56,039 nucleotides of DNA. It comes from Bacteroidaceae bacterium. GTDB lineage: Bacteria; Bacteroidota; Bacteroidia; Bacteroidales; Bacteroidaceae. The stretch spans positions 1-56,039 of the forward strand of contig JAFUPU010000042.1 of the NCBI GenBank assembly GCA_017472635.1. The letters are read 5' to 3'. Positions within the stretch are counted from its first letter, which is position 1, and each line of letters starts with the position of its first letter. A program made the translations under genes and the position numbers. Of this stretch, positions 8,682-18,593 are shown piece by piece. A model generated the notes under the pieces. That model searched no databases, was not told where the DNA came from, and saw nothing but the letters and a program-made list of their open reading frames with translations.

Positions 8682-10037
8682 ATGAGAACTCGATTGACTT
8701 TATATTCCTTTCTTAGCATGTTGTGTGTATTGGTCTCAAGCTGTTTTGATGAAGAAGAAACGGTGATGAGTCCCAACGTATCAATAGATTCGTTTTCGAT
8801 AAATGATTTGCAAACCGAAGTGACGCTTCCTCAAACGGATGGCACCGATACGACCTATACTTTGACGGTAGAAGGCGAACACTATGCATTTGCAATAGAC
8901 CATGTGGCGGGTGTGATATACAACCGCGACTCGTTACCCTATGGTACTGATGTGAAAGCGGTGACCATAAATTTGGGCTTCACAGGATATTATGTATGTC
9001 ATGGTGAAGAACAAAAAGTATGGCAAAGTGCAGACAGCATAGATTTTACTACCCCTGTGAGGTTTACGGTATATGCTTATGACGGAGTGGGGGCAAAGAC
9101 ATATTATGTGAATTTGAATGTACACCAAATGGTGACAGATACACTCATGTGGAATGAAGTGACACCCGACAAGGAGTTGGGACTGCAAGATATAAACAAT
9201 ATGCAGGTATTGGTGAAAAATGATTCGCTGTATATGTTTGTAACAAAAGGGGACGGACAGAAACAGATGACACGCACGGCTACGAATGATGGTCGGAAGT
9301 GGGATACACCCATAACAATGCAGGGATTGGAAGGAGAAACCATCTGTGAACAGTCGATAGAGTTGTGGAATGGGAATTTCTATCTGTTGAGTGTGAGCGG
9401 AACGTTATACACCTCGGCAGAAGGTATAAATTGGACTCAACATCCCACACCCGATGACAAATTTACAACTATGGTGGGAGTAGTAGCCGGGAATTTGTGT
9501 ATGCGTGGGGACGAAAAAATATACGAAATGAACGAAAATGGGGAGTGGAGTGAAATAGAAGTGGCGGGAAACCCCGAAAAAATGGGAAAACGAGCAGGAA
9601 TGACAAATACGCCATTGGCAACAAATAACGAGATAATCCGTACAACATGGGTGGGAGTGTCTGAAGGCGAAGACTATGCAACCATTTGGACAAAACTAAG
9701 CAGTGAAGAACGATGGACTTGCTACCAGCCGATTGAGCCCGAGCGGTGTGGACTGCCTGCGCTGAGTGGCATGAAAGTTTTGGGAACGGAAGGTGTGATG
9801 CTGGCATTGGGTGGTGGAACCACGAATGGCAAAATTGCACCCTTTGATGCTTTCTACAAGTCCACCGATGGAGGGATAAGTTGGAGCAAGGTATCAGACG
9901 GATGGTCGTTTCCCGAGAAATTGAAAGGCTTTGAGGGAGTATTTGACGCTGTGACAGATGCAGCAGGAGGCTTGTGGGTGATATGTGCAGGAGAGCATGG
10001 AGGGATTTATCGCACCCGTCTGACGTGGGGTGAGTGA
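8682..10037 (+). CDS. DUF6242-like secreted lipoprotein with BNR-type repeats
   Basis: Lipoprotein signal at the N-terminus, with a hydrophobic stretch ending LVSSC (Cys21 as the lipidation site). Residues 30-150 form an Ig-like/DUF6242-type region. From about 155 onward there are repeated Asp-box-like segments (TNDGRKWDTP, SAEGINWTQHP, STDGGISWSKV), as in beta-propellers of sialidases and photosystem-stability-factor-like proteins, but no catalytic residues I recognise. It precedes a DUF6089-type protein and uppS, a neighbourhood I associate with Bacteroides genomes. The function is not known. Confidence 0.75.
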   Translation: MRTRLTLYSFLSMLCVLVSSCFDEEETVMSPNVSIDSFSINDLQTEVTLPQTDGTDTTYTLTVEGEHYAFAIDHVAGVIYNRDSLPYGTDVKAVTINLGFTGYYVCHGEEQKVWQSADSIDFTTPVRFTVYAYDGVGAKTYYVNLNVHQMVTDTLMWNEVTPDKELGLQDINNMQVLVKNDSLYMFVTKGDGQKQMTRTATNDGRKWDTPITMQGLEGETICEQSIELWNGNFYLLSVSGTLYTSAEGINWTQHPTPDDKFTTMVGVVAGNLCMRGDEKIYEMNENGEWSEIEVAGNPEKMGKRAGMTNTPLATNNEIIRTTWVGVSEGEDYATIWTKLSSEERWTCYQPIEPERCGLPALSGMKVLGTEGVMLALGGGTTNGKIAPFDAFYKSTDGGISWSKVSDGWSFPEKLKGFEGVFDAVTDAAGGLWVICAGEHGGIYRTRLTWGE

Positions 10038-10082
10038 TGAACGGTAGTGGAAGGAGGAGAATGTGGTACAGGCTTCAGACGA

Positions 10083-10811
10083 ATGGATAAAATGAGGTTT
10101 AAACAGGTGGTTGCAGTTTGTAGAATGCTGTGTGTGATTGCTGCCATATTCCATGCAGGTCAGTTGAAAGCGCAATATGTCGACGAAGAGTATCGCATGG
10201 ATTTGGGAGTGACAGCTGGTGCGGCATTTTATATGGGAGATGCAAACTATAAGACACCACTGGCTGATGCACGGTTGGCTGTGGGAATAGATGCACGGTT
10301 TAACCTTAACCAGCGTATGGCTGTTCGGACAGGGATACGCATGATGCAAATAGCGGGTGACACACGGAGAATGGAAGGAGTATTCCCGGGCGGAGAGTGG
10401 AAAAGCTTTCAGCGCACCTTATATGAATGTGGCGGTGAGTTTGAACTGAACTTCTGGCCTTATGGGAACGGATGGGGAAGAGGAGACATCCGTCGTTTTA
10501 CCCCTTATATAACAGCCGGACTGATGGTCATATATGCACCCGCACCGCAGGAAGACATAATAACACCTGCACCGACATTGGGAGCAGGAGTGAAATATAA
10601 GTTAGCACCGAGGTGGAACGTGACATGCGGGATAGCCATGAGATTTTCACTCTCAGACAAACTGGACGTGACAGAGGGGAGTGGACTGAACCTGGATGAC
10701 CCCTATGGGGTAGAGAGTAGCGGGATGAAAAACAAAGACAGCTATGGAGTCCTGATGTTGACCGTAAGCTATGATTTGTTTGCCCGGTGCAACAATTGCA
10801 ATAAAGAATAA
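10083..10811 (+). CDS. DUF6089-like outer-membrane beta-barrel protein
   Basis: Small exported protein with a signal peptide ending HAGQLKAQ and a following pattern of alternating amphipathic strands ([52 protein letters not shown]) typical of an 8-stranded porin-like barrel. The start at 10083 (ATGGATAAAATG) gives a clean signal peptide; 10092 is an equally possible in-frame start, while a GTG at 10047 would add an unlikely N-terminal tail. It sits just before uppS. A role in envelope assembly is inferred from the neighbours only. Confidence 0.75.
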   Translation: MDKMRFKQVVAVCRMLCVIAAIFHAGQLKAQYVDEEYRMDLGVTAGAAFYMGDANYKTPLADARLAVGIDARFNLNQRMAVRTGIRMMQIAGDTRRMEGVFPGGEWKSFQRTLYECGGEFELNFWPYGNGWGRGDIRRFTPYITAGLMVIYAPAPQEDIITPAPTLGAGVKYKLAPRWNVTCGIAMRFSLSDKLDVTEGSGLNLDDPYGVESSGMKNKDSYGVLMLTVSYDLFARCNNCNKE

Positions 10812-10839
10812 AGAGGAGTTGGAGAAAAAGCTAGAACAT

Positions 10840-11583
10840 ATGCATTATAGAGAACAGATAGACATGCACAAGGTGCCGGCACATGTGGCAATCATCATGG
10901 ATGGTAACGGACGTTGGGCAAAGTTGCAAGGTAAAGAGCGCAGCCAAGGACATCAGGCAGGAGCTGAAACCGTAAAACGCATAGTAAAAGAGGCGGCACA
11001 GATGGGAATAAAGTACCTGACACTCTATACATTTTCGACCGAAAACTGGAAACGGCCAGAAACAGAAGTTGCAGCACTGATGAGCCTGCTATTTGAAAGT
11101 ATTGAAGAGGAAATCTTCATGAAAAACAAGGTGGCATTCAGAGTTATTGGAGACATGAAACGCATGCCACAGATGGTAAGAGAGCGCTTGGAAGGCTGCA
11201 TCAGACATACAGCCGCAAATGACCGCATGACACTGGTGCTGGCTTTGAGCTACTCGTCGAAATGGGAACTGACAGAGGCAGCACGCAGCTTGGCAGAGCA
11301 AGTGAAAAAGGGGACATTGCAACCCAACGAAATTGACGATGCGGCCATCGAACGAGAACTTGCCACCCATTTTATGCCCGACCCCGATTTGATGATACGT
11401 ACCGGAGGAGAACAACGGCTGAGCAACTATCTGCTTTGGCAAGCGGCTTATACGGAGCTTTATTTTTGCGACACATTTTGGCCCGATTTTGATGAAGAGG
11501 AGTTGGCAAAAGCTATTGTGGAGTATCAAAGCCGTGAACGACGGTTCGGAAAAACAGGAGAACAAATAGCCCAAAACTCGTAG
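10840..11583 (+). CDS. uppS: Isoprenyl transferase (undecaprenyl diphosphate synthase)
   Basis: Cis-prenyltransferase that condenses isopentenyl diphosphate with farnesyl diphosphate to make the C55 carrier lipid for peptidoglycan and surface glycans. The catalytic MDGNGRWA motif is at 20-27 (Asp21); [13 protein letters not shown] and the C-terminal [19 protein letters not shown], which bind the diphosphates, are all present. I chose the ATG at 10840 (MHYREQID, 247 residues) because the family normally begins shortly before the catalytic motif; the frame is open further upstream but overlaps the preceding gene. Its place just before bamA is typical of Bacteroidales. Confidence 0.95.
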   Translation: MHYREQIDMHKVPAHVAIIMDGNGRWAKLQGKERSQGHQAGAETVKRIVKEAAQMGIKYLTLYTFSTENWKRPETEVAALMSLLFESIEEEIFMKNKVAFRVIGDMKRMPQMVRERLEGCIRHTAANDRMTLVLALSYSSKWELTEAARSLAEQVKKGTLQPNEIDDAAIERELATHFMPDPDLMIRTGGEQRLSNYLLWQAAYTELYFCDTFWPDFDEEELAKAIVEYQSRERRFGKTGEQIAQNS

Positions 11584-11611
11584 TCGACACTCACGTATAA
11601 TTATAAAGAAA

Positions 11612-14260
11612 ATGACACTAAGTATGAAGATAAAATCCATATCGCGAGGCATCGCTGCAACCATCATGGCGGCTGTGATGTGCTGTCACACCATACCCTT
11701 ATTGGCCGATGACACACCGGTGATACTCTACGGGAGTACCCCACGAAAATATGAAATAGGGGGAATAACGGTGTCGGGCGTGAAAAATTATGAAGACTAC
11801 GTGCTGATAGGATTGTCAGGACTATCGGTCGGACAAATCGTAAATATACCCGGAGAAGAAATCACTAAGGCTACAAAAAGATACTGGAAGCACGGATTAT
11901 TCTCGGACGTAAGCATAGCGGCAGACAGCATTGTGGACGGGAAAATATATCTCAACATCAGGCTGGCTGAACGTCCCCGCATATCGCAAATCAACTATAA
12001 CGGAGTGAAGAAAAGCGAGCGCGAAGACTTGGAAAGCCGACTGGGCATGGTAAAAGGCAAACAGATAACGCCAAACATGGTGGACAGGGCAAAAATAGTG
12101 ATAAAACGATACTTCGATGAAAAGGGGTTCAAGAATGCCGAAGCTGAAATCATCCAACGTGATGACTTATCAGCACCCGGACAGATGATTGTGGACATCA
12201 ACATCGACAAAAAGGAGAAAATAAAGATAAACCAGATACATATAAACGGCAATCACCTGGTGGCAGACAAGACCCTGAGAAAGGCAATGAAAAAGACACG
12301 GGAAAAGAGTACCTGGAAAAACCGGTTCCGGAACTTCTTTAAAGGAGGAAAGAAATTTATCACCGAAAAATACGAAGAAGACAAAGACCTGATTGTAGAA
12401 AAATACAACGAACTGGGATTCCGTGATGCGCAAATCTTGACTGACAGCGTAGTCGCACACGACGACCGCACGGTAGACATATACCTTGACATAGAGGAAG
12501 GAGACAGATACTACCTCAGAGAGGTGAAATGGGTGGGAAACACCGTATACAGTGCCGACCAGCTTGACTATGCATTGCGCATGAAACGAGGAGACGTGTA
12601 CAACCAGACAAAGATGAACCAGCGACTGAAGGACGACGAAGATGCCATACTCAATCAATATTACAACAACGGATATGTATTCTCAGGAGTAGAACCTGTA
12701 GAGATAAACGTTGACGGAGACTCGATAGACGTGGAGATGAGAGTGACCGAAGGGACACAGGCAACCATCGGGCGCGTGCGTATAACCGGAAACGACCGGC
12801 TCTATGAAAATGTGATCAGACGAGAATTGCGTACAAACCCCGGGAACCTCTTCAGTAAAGAAGATCTTGAACGATCCTATCGTGATATCGCACAAATGGG
12901 ACATTTCAACCCCGAAACAATTAACCCCGTAGTAGTGCCTAACCAAGAGGCAGGAACCGTAGACATAAATTGGGAACTCGAGTCGAAAGCAAACGACCAG
13001 ATTGAATTTTCGGCCGGATGGGGACAAACAGGAGTCATCGGAAAAATGAGTCCGAAATTTACTAACTTCTCTATGGAAAACCTATTCAAGAAGAGTGAAA
13101 ACAGACGCGGATTTCTGCCACAAGGAGACGGACAGACACTGACTATCAGCGGGCAGACTAACGCGCGCTATTACCAATCATACAGTCTTTCATTCTACGA
13201 CCCATGGTTTGGAGGGAAAAGACCCAACGCATTCTCTGTCACAGCCTTCTATTCAAGACAGACTGATGTAAGCAGCAACTATTATAACTCTGCCTACTAC
13301 AATAACTACTATAACTACCTCTATGGATATGGCAACTATAATAACTACTACAACAGCTATGAGTCGTATTACGACCCCGACAAGTCGGTGCAACTCTACG
13401 GTGTGTCGGTAATGTTCGGAAAGCGCTTGAGCTGGCCTGATGACTATTTCACCTTCACAGCTGCATTGTCGTACCAGCGCTATGTACTCAAAGACTGGCA
13501 GTATTTCCCCGTAACCAACGGAAAGAGCAACAACATCAGCCTCGAGCTTACCATCTCACGCAACTCGGTAGACAACCCCATATTCCCGCGAAGAGGAACA
13601 GAGTTTACCTTCTCGTGCCAAATCACTCCACCCTATTCACTGTTTGACGGAGTAGACTATGCCGCCTATGCACAGAGTACGTCTGACCCGAATTACCAGA
13701 ACGACATGAACCGGAAATACAAGTGGGTGGAGTATCACAAATGGAAATTCAAGAGCCGTACATATACCCCACTCTCAAGCGCCAACAAATGTCCGGTGTT
13801 GATGACACGCGTTGACTTCGGGTTGTTGGGACACTACAACAAGTACAAGCGTTCACCCTTTGAAACATTCTATGTAGGAGGTGACGGCATGAGCGGGTAC
13901 TCATCGAGCTATGCAACCGAAACTATTGCACTGCGCGGATATGAAAACGGTTCGCTCACTCCCTATGGGTATGAGGGATATGCCTATTCACGGTTGGCTG
14001 TAGAACTCAGATATCCCATTATGCTTGAAAACTCAACCAACATCTATGCTTTGGCATTTGCAGAGGGAGGTAATGCTTGGACAGATGTCAAAAAGTTCAA
14101 CCCCTTCGACATGAAGCGTTCAGCAGGTGTGGGAGTGCGCATATTCTTACCGATGATTGGACTGATGGGACTTGACTGGGCATATGGTTTTGACAAGGTA
14201 TATGGTTCAAGCCAGTACGGAGGAAGCCAGTTCCACTTCATCCTCGGACAGGAGTTCTAA
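11612..14260 (+). CDS. bamA: Outer-membrane protein assembly factor BamA
   Basis: Central component of the BAM complex that folds beta-barrel proteins into the outer membrane. After a signal peptide (about 1-33) come five POTRA-type repeats (about 45-430), with recognisable YNELGFRDAQI and YYNNGYVFSGVEP repeat cores. A 16-stranded barrel follows and ends in aromatic-rich strands with a terminal Phe (FHFILGQEF). The barrel carries an unusual Tyr/Asn-rich insertion at about residues 551-590, in the position of a surface loop. The following three ompH/skp genes encode periplasmic chaperones likely to deliver its substrates. A further in-frame start at MKIKSIS (11624) is possible. Confidence 0.95.
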   Translation: MTLSMKIKSISRGIAATIMAAVMCCHTIPLLADDTPVILYGSTPRKYEIGGITVSGVKNYEDYVLIGLSGLSVGQIVNIPGEEITKATKRYWKHGLFSDVSIAADSIVDGKIYLNIRLAERPRISQINYNGVKKSEREDLESRLGMVKGKQITPNMVDRAKIVIKRYFDEKGFKNAEAEIIQRDDLSAPGQMIVDINIDKKEKIKINQIHINGNHLVADKTLRKAMKKTREKSTWKNRFRNFFKGGKKFITEKYEEDKDLIVEKYNELGFRDAQILTDSVVAHDDRTVDIYLDIEEGDRYYLREVKWVGNTVYSADQLDYALRMKRGDVYNQTKMNQRLKDDEDAILNQYYNNGYVFSGVEPVEINVDGDSIDVEMRVTEGTQATIGRVRITGNDRLYENVIRRELRTNPGNLFSKEDLERSYRDIAQMGHFNPETINPVVVPNQEAGTVDINWELESKANDQIEFSAGWGQTGVIGKMSPKFTNFSMENLFKKSENRRGFLPQGDGQTLTISGQTNARYYQSYSLSFYDPWFGGKRPNAFSVTAFYSRQTDVSSNYYNSAYYNNYYNYLYGYGNYNNYYNSYESYYDPDKSVQLYGVSVMFGKRLSWPDDYFTFTAALSYQRYVLKDWQYFPVTNGKSNNISLELTISRNSVDNPIFPRRGTEFTFSCQITPPYSLFDGVDYAAYAQSTSDPNYQNDMNRKYKWVEYHKWKFKSRTYTPLSSANKCPVLMTRVDFGLLGHYNKYKRSPFETFYVGGDGMSGYSSSYATETIALRGYENGSLTPYGYEGYAYSRLAVELRYPIMLENSTNIYALAFAEGGNAWTDVKKFNPFDMKRSAGVGVRIFLPMIGLMGLDWAYGFDKVYGSSQYGGSQFHFILGQEF

Positions 14261-14347
14261 AAGTTAACCTTAGCTATAAGATTGACGACTGCCAGGTTAG
14301 ATATATAGATGATAGAACTGTAATATGATATAATAATATATTAAGGT

Positions 14348-14866
14348 ATGATAAAGAAAATGACAATGTGTGCAGTCTTGTTCTGCCTGACTGCCTTGAC
14401 AGCCGGAGCACAAAAGTTTGCTTTGGTAGACATGGAATATGTGTTGAAGAATATCCCTGCATATGAGCGGGCGAATGAACAATTGAACCAAATATCAAAA
14501 AGATGGCAGGGCGAAGTGGAAGCTTTGGCGGTCGAAGCTCAAACATTGTATAAGAACTACCAGTCGGAAGCAGTGTTCCTCTCAGAAGAGCAAAAGACCA
14601 AAAAAGAGGAAGAGATTGTGGCAAAAGAAAAAGAGGCTGCCGAACTCAAGCGCAAATATTTTGCCCCGGATGGCGAATTATACAAAAAGCGTGAAAGTCT
14701 GATGGCACCTATTCAGGATGAAATCTACAATGCCGTCAAAGAAATTGCTGATGCAAAGGGATATGCACTCATCATCGACCGCGCGTCAGAGACCAGTATC
14801 ATCTTTGCCTCCCCACGAGCAGACATAAGCAACGAAGTTTTGTCAAAACTCGGATATGGGGAATAA
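14348..14866 (+). CDS. OmpH/Skp family periplasmic chaperone (first of three)
   Basis: Exported 172-residue protein with a signal peptide ending TAGAQ and the OmpH/Skp hallmark start KFALVDMEYVLKNIP. A long charged helical arm follows (about 45-120, a coiled coil rich in Glu/Lys), and the body-domain C-terminus is YALIIDRASETSIIFASP. Skp-like trimers hold unfolded outer-membrane proteins during periplasmic transit. It follows bamA by 87 bp and is followed by two paralogs in the same orientation, so it probably belongs to the same transcription unit. Confidence 0.92.
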   Translation: MIKKMTMCAVLFCLTALTAGAQKFALVDMEYVLKNIPAYERANEQLNQISKRWQGEVEALAVEAQTLYKNYQSEAVFLSEEQKTKKEEEIVAKEKEAAELKRKYFAPDGELYKKRESLMAPIQDEIYNAVKEIADAKGYALIIDRASETSIIFASPRADISNEVLSKLGYGE

Positions 14867-14931
14867 AAGTCGAAAATTGAAAGTTAGTGAATTAAACAAT
14901 TACAAATTATAAATTAAAAACAAAAGAAACT

Positions 14932-15432
14932 ATGTTGAAGAAAATGATTTTAGTGTGCATGATGATAATCCCAATGGGATTGTCGGCACAAAAGTTCGGG
15001 CACATCAATTCGGCAGCCATCATCCCTCTAATGGCTGAATACACCACTGCACAATCAGAGTTGGAGGCTTTGGAGAAACAGTATGGCGAAGAAATCAAGC
15101 GCATGCAAGACGAACTGACCAAAAAGACAGAAGAACTTGAGGCACAAAAGGCAACTTTACCTGCCAACATCCTTGCCAACCGCGAAAAAGAGTTGCAGGA
15201 ACTCTATTCACGTATGCAACAATATTATCAGGAAGGACAACAACACCTGCAACGTGCTTCTGAAGAGAAGATGGGTGCGCTCACAACCAAGTTGCGTGCT
15301 GCTATCAAAGAAGTAGGCGATGCCGGAGGCTTTGTCTACATCCTCGATGCCACTTCAGGAGCACCCTATATCAGTGAATTGCTCAGCACCGATGTGACCG
15401 AGCAGGTAAAAGCCAAGTTAGGAATCAAGTAA
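14932..15432 (+). CDS. OmpH/Skp family periplasmic chaperone (second of three)
   Basis: A 166-residue paralog of the preceding gene. It has a short signal peptide (MLKKMILVCMMIIPMGLSA) and the motif QKFGHINSAAIIPLMAEYT in place of the canonical aligned start. A Gln/Glu-rich helical arm spans 45-110, and the C-terminus GGFVYILDATSGAPYIS is typical of the family. The 65-bp gap before it is very A/T-rich. Multiple ompH genes next to bamA are common in Bacteroidales; divergence between the copies suggests separate client ranges, which is inference. Confidence 0.92.
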   Translation: MLKKMILVCMMIIPMGLSAQKFGHINSAAIIPLMAEYTTAQSELEALEKQYGEEIKRMQDELTKKTEELEAQKATLPANILANREKELQELYSRMQQYYQEGQQHLQRASEEKMGALTTKLRAAIKEVGDAGGFVYILDATSGAPYISELLSTDVTEQVKAKLGIK

Positions 15433-15458
15433 ACATTATCATTTAAACTCAAGTTTAT

Positions 15459-16019
15459 ATGAGACAGACAATAGTAGGGCTCTGCTTGTTGCTCTTTTCT
15501 TTTCCCGCATGGACCTCGGCTCAACCGGCTGCTGCTGATTCTTCCACAGTTTCAAGGCAACAGTTGACTGTACAGTTCGGTTATTTCAGTTACTCTTCCA
15601 TATTAGAGCTGATGCCCGAATACCATTCGGCAAAAGAGAAGTTGACCAATTTGCAGAGCCGCTATGATGCTGAACTTCAGCGCGCTGACAAAGAGTTTAA
15701 CCGCAAATTTGCTGAGTATCTCGAGGGACAGAACGATTTCCCCGAAAATATTCTTATCAAGCGCCAAAAAGAGTTACAAGACCTGATGGAAAAAAGCCTC
15801 TCTTTCAAGTCCGAAATCAAGGCACTGACAGCAAAAGCACGCCATGAGTTGCTGATGCCTGTGCGTGCCCGACTTGATGAGGCCATAAAGCAAATCGGGA
15901 CCGAACAAGGGCTTAATTATATCCTCAACACCGACGGCAATGCCTGTCCTTATATTGACCCTCGATGCGGGATTGATGTTTCTCCACTCATAAAGGCACG
16001 TCTAAAAGTTAAAGATTAA
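15459..16019 (+). CDS. OmpH/Skp family periplasmic chaperone (third of three)
   Basis: The third and most divergent copy, 186 residues, with signal peptide ending TSAQPA. A longer, serine-rich linker (about 22-40) precedes the OmpH start VQFGYFSYSSILELMPEY. The coiled-coil arm (60-130) contains the NILIKRQKELQDL segment shared with copy two, and the body C-terminus LNYILNTDGNACPYIDP includes two Cys residues that the other copies lack. It starts 26 bp after the second copy and is followed 14 bp later by murI, so co-transcription through murI is likely. Confidence 0.9.
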   Translation: MRQTIVGLCLLLFSFPAWTSAQPAAADSSTVSRQQLTVQFGYFSYSSILELMPEYHSAKEKLTNLQSRYDAELQRADKEFNRKFAEYLEGQNDFPENILIKRQKELQDLMEKSLSFKSEIKALTAKARHELLMPVRARLDEAIKQIGTEQGLNYILNTDGNACPYIDPRCGIDVSPLIKARLKVKD

Positions 16020-16033
16020 AAGCTAAAAATTCA

Positions 16034-16909
16034 ATGTCAGCCAATAACGGTCTGCGCGCTACCCCTCTTTCCGCGTTTCCGGTAACGGGTCCGATAGGAG
16101 TCTTTGATTCGGGCTATGGAGGGTTGACTATCCTTGAACAAATCAGGAGTCACCTTCCCCAGCTCGATTACATCTATCTTGGCGATAATGCCCGTAGTCC
16201 TTATGGTACCCGTTCGTTTGAGGTCGTCTACGAGTTTACGCTCGAAGCAGTCAAAACGTTGTTTGACATGGGATGTCCTTTAGTTATCCTTGCGTGCAAT
16301 ACGGCTTCGGCAAAGGCATTGCGCACCATTCAGCAAACCTATCTGCCTACCGCTCATCCCACACGCCGCGTGTTGGGTGTCATCCGCCCCACTGTCGAGC
16401 AAGCTTGTCTGGTCACCCGCTCCGGACACATTGGGTTGCTAGCTACTCCGGGTACCGTATTATCTGCGTCTTATCCGCTTGAGGTGGGTAAACTTTACCC
16501 TCAGCTGACGGTCACCAGCCAAGCTTGTCCGTTATGGGTGCCTTTGGTAGAAAATGGCGAGGCTGATTCTGACGGAGCGGACTATTTCGTCGAAAAATAC
16601 ATCCGCTTACTGCTTGAGCGCGATCCGCTTATTGACACACTCATTCTTGGCTGTACCCATTATCCGTTATTGCTTGGCAAGATTATGCGCTATGTTCCTT
16701 CCGGTATTACAGTCATATCTCAAGGAGGGCTTGTGGCATCGAGTTTGTGCGATTATCTTGCACGACATCGTAGCATGGCTGCCCGTATCACCCAAGGTGG
16801 TACCTGCCGTTTTTACACAACCGAATCTGCCGAGAAGTTTTCAGCCTCCGCTTCGTTGTTCCTGCACACCAAGGTAGAGGCTCAGACATTGAGAAATAAA
16901 AGTTTGTGA
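16034..16909 (+). CDS. murI: Glutamate racemase
   Basis: Interconverts L- and D-glutamate to supply D-Glu for peptidoglycan. The two-base catalytic cysteines are visible: Cys88 in LACNTASA and Cys207 in LGCTHYPLL. The N-terminal FDSGYGGLT motif (Asp25-Ser26) forms the first half of the substrate site. At 291 residues the protein has family length plus a short N-terminal extension of about 18 residues. It is the last gene of the envelope cluster and converges with the M16 peptidase gene at 17126. Confidence 0.95.
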   Translation: MSANNGLRATPLSAFPVTGPIGVFDSGYGGLTILEQIRSHLPQLDYIYLGDNARSPYGTRSFEVVYEFTLEAVKTLFDMGCPLVILACNTASAKALRTIQQTYLPTAHPTRRVLGVIRPTVEQACLVTRSGHIGLLATPGTVLSASYPLEVGKLYPQLTVTSQACPLWVPLVENGEADSDGADYFVEKYIRLLLERDPLIDTLILGCTHYPLLLGKIMRYVPSGITVISQGGLVASSLCDYLARHRSMAARITQGGTCRFYTTESAEKFSASASLFLHTKVEAQTLRNKSL

Positions 16910-16927
16910 CGCTAATGAATTTCGATT

Positions 16928-17100
16928 TATAGCTGCAAAACTGATGAGAACTATGCTTGGCTAATTATGGTTGACTTGCGGTCAATCTTCTCAAACTCTC
17001 ACATTTTTAGGCGGATGACACGGATTAATATTTCTCCATCTTTCAACTCCTCAACCTCTCAACTGTGCGAAGCTCTTTCAACCCATAAATCCATGAACCG
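16928..17100. repeat. Left copy of the direct repeat flanking the second M16 peptidase gene
   Basis: This intergenic block matches 18594-18790 in the same orientation. Its core at 16976-17012 (37 bp) is identical to 18643-18679, and the preceding CTGCAAAnCTGATGA words and the following CGGATGACnCGGATTAATATTTCTC words also match. It ends in TCTCAACTGTGCGAAGC-like words of the dispersed repeat family. There is no gene in it. Confidence 0.85.
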
Positions 17101-17125
17101 CGCAAAACGTCCTTAATCTCTCTCT

Positions 17126-18541
17126 TTACTCTGGATCGAATATTAGTATTTTCATCTTTCCCGTGTCAAATGCTTCGTCAGCCGCTCGTTTGATGTCTTG
17201 CGGGGTCAGCTTGTCTATGCGGGCTTTCAGGCTGTGCAGTGTTTCATAGTGTCCGTAGTGCAGGAATGCCTTTGCCATTTGTAAGGCTGAGTTTTCAAAG
17301 TTGTCACTGCTTATTCCCAACCATCCCTTCAGCTGCCTTTTTGCTGCTTCAAGTTTGCGTCCGTCCAGTCCCTCTTTTTTTAGTCTCTCCAGTTCTTTCA
17401 TCACCAGTCGGCAGCATTTGTTGATGTCTTCTTTGTCACATCCGAAGTAGATACTCCACAGTGCTCTGTCGGTATATCCGCAAAGGTTTGCTTCGATGTT
17501 ATATACCAGTGCATGTTTCTCCCTCAATATTTTGTTCAGCCGACTGTTTATGAACGGACCTCCCAGTAGGTTCATCATCAGTGCCATTGCCGTACCGAGC
17601 GTATCTTCGGGTGCAGATGCCCGCCACCCCCCTATCACCGTGTGCGCTTGGTGGGTTTGTCGGTTTACCCGTTTGGTTTCGGGTTTCTGACAGGTCAAGT
17701 CACCCCGGCAGTTGTGGCTACAGTCATTCGTCTCCCTTTCCCCTCCAAGCATGGCTGCTCCGTCCTTCGGTTGCCCCGGCAGTGAAGTTGTCGCCTGTAG
17801 GGAGTTTGTCCGGTGTCCCTCGGTTGTTTCACCACCTGTTTGTCTCTTCTCCGGTGTCATTTTCCGACATATTTTCACCAGTTTCTCCATGTCTATGTTC
17901 CCTTTAACAAACGCAATGGCCCGGTGTGGTTTGTAGCATCGGTCGTAGAAATTTGTCAGTGCTGCCCTTGTCGTTTTTTCCAGCGCCTCTTCTGTACCCA
18001 AAATGTTTCTTCCCAACGGGTGGTTTTTCATAGCCATTTCTTCAAATTCATCAAATATCAGTTCTGCCGGAGTGTCGCGTGTGGTCATTATTTCGTCTCT
18101 TACCACTTCTATTTCCTTTTCCAGTTCGTGCGTGGGAAATATACTGTTCCACATCATGTCTGCCATCAGTGCCATAGCCTTTTGCAGATGTTCTTTCATG
18201 CACACCGTGTATAATACCATTTCCTCTTTGGTGGTATACGCATTCAGTTCTGCCCCCAATTTTTCTATCTGTTGTGGTATGTCGGCTGCTTTTCTGCTTT
18301 TCGTTCCCTTGAATATCATGTGTTCTACCAGATGTGCCAGTCCTGTTTCATCCGGCAGTTCGTGTCGTGTACCTGCTTTTACAGCCCATCCTGCATAACA
18401 CACGTCTGTGGTTGAGGGTATCTGTATTATGCGCAATCCATTTTCCAGCGTGCAGGTGGTCTGCCGCTCTCCATCTGTCACCAAGTCGTTGGAGTCTACG
18501 TTGTGGGGTGCTGCCGGATGCAGCGGACTGATTGTTGTCAT
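17126..18541 (-). CDS. M16 family peptidase with unusual linker insertion
   Basis: Single-chain M16B-type zinc peptidase (mitochondrial-processing-peptidase-like), predicted cytoplasmic because no signal peptide is seen. The zinc motif HLVEH is at 70-74, with the downstream acidic helix EKEIEVVRDEIM at about 141-152. Residues 230-292 form a low-complexity, Thr/Gly/Gln/Cys-containing insertion between the two half-domains, before the substrate-binding region (GGWRASAPEDTLG, then GGPFINSRLNKILREKH). The family normally has a short linker there. The gene lies between two related direct repeats and converges with murI. Function beyond peptidase is not inferable. Confidence 0.85.
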   Translation of the reverse strand: MTTISPLHPAAPHNVDSNDLVTDGERQTTCTLENGLRIIQIPSTTDVCYAGWAVKAGTRHELPDETGLAHLVEHMIFKGTKSRKAADIPQQIEKLGAELNAYTTKEEMVLYTVCMKEHLQKAMALMADMMWNSIFPTHELEKEIEVVRDEIMTTRDTPAELIFDEFEEMAMKNHPLGRNILGTEEALEKTTRAALTNFYDRCYKPHRAIAFVKGNIDMEKLVKICRKMTPEKRQTGGETTEGHRTNSLQATTSLPGQPKDGAAMLGGERETNDCSHNCRGDLTCQKPETKRVNRQTHQAHTVIGGWRASAPEDTLGTAMALMMNLLGGPFINSRLNKILREKHALVYNIEANLCGYTDRALWSIYFGCDKEDINKCCRLVMKELERLKKEGLDGRKLEAAKRQLKGWLGISSDNFENSALQMAKAFLHYGHYETLHSLKARIDKLTPQDIKRAADEAFDTGKMKILIFDPE

Positions 18542-18593
18542 TGGGGATAGTTAGAAATTAAAAGTTAATCTTATTGATTTATGATGTTTGATT

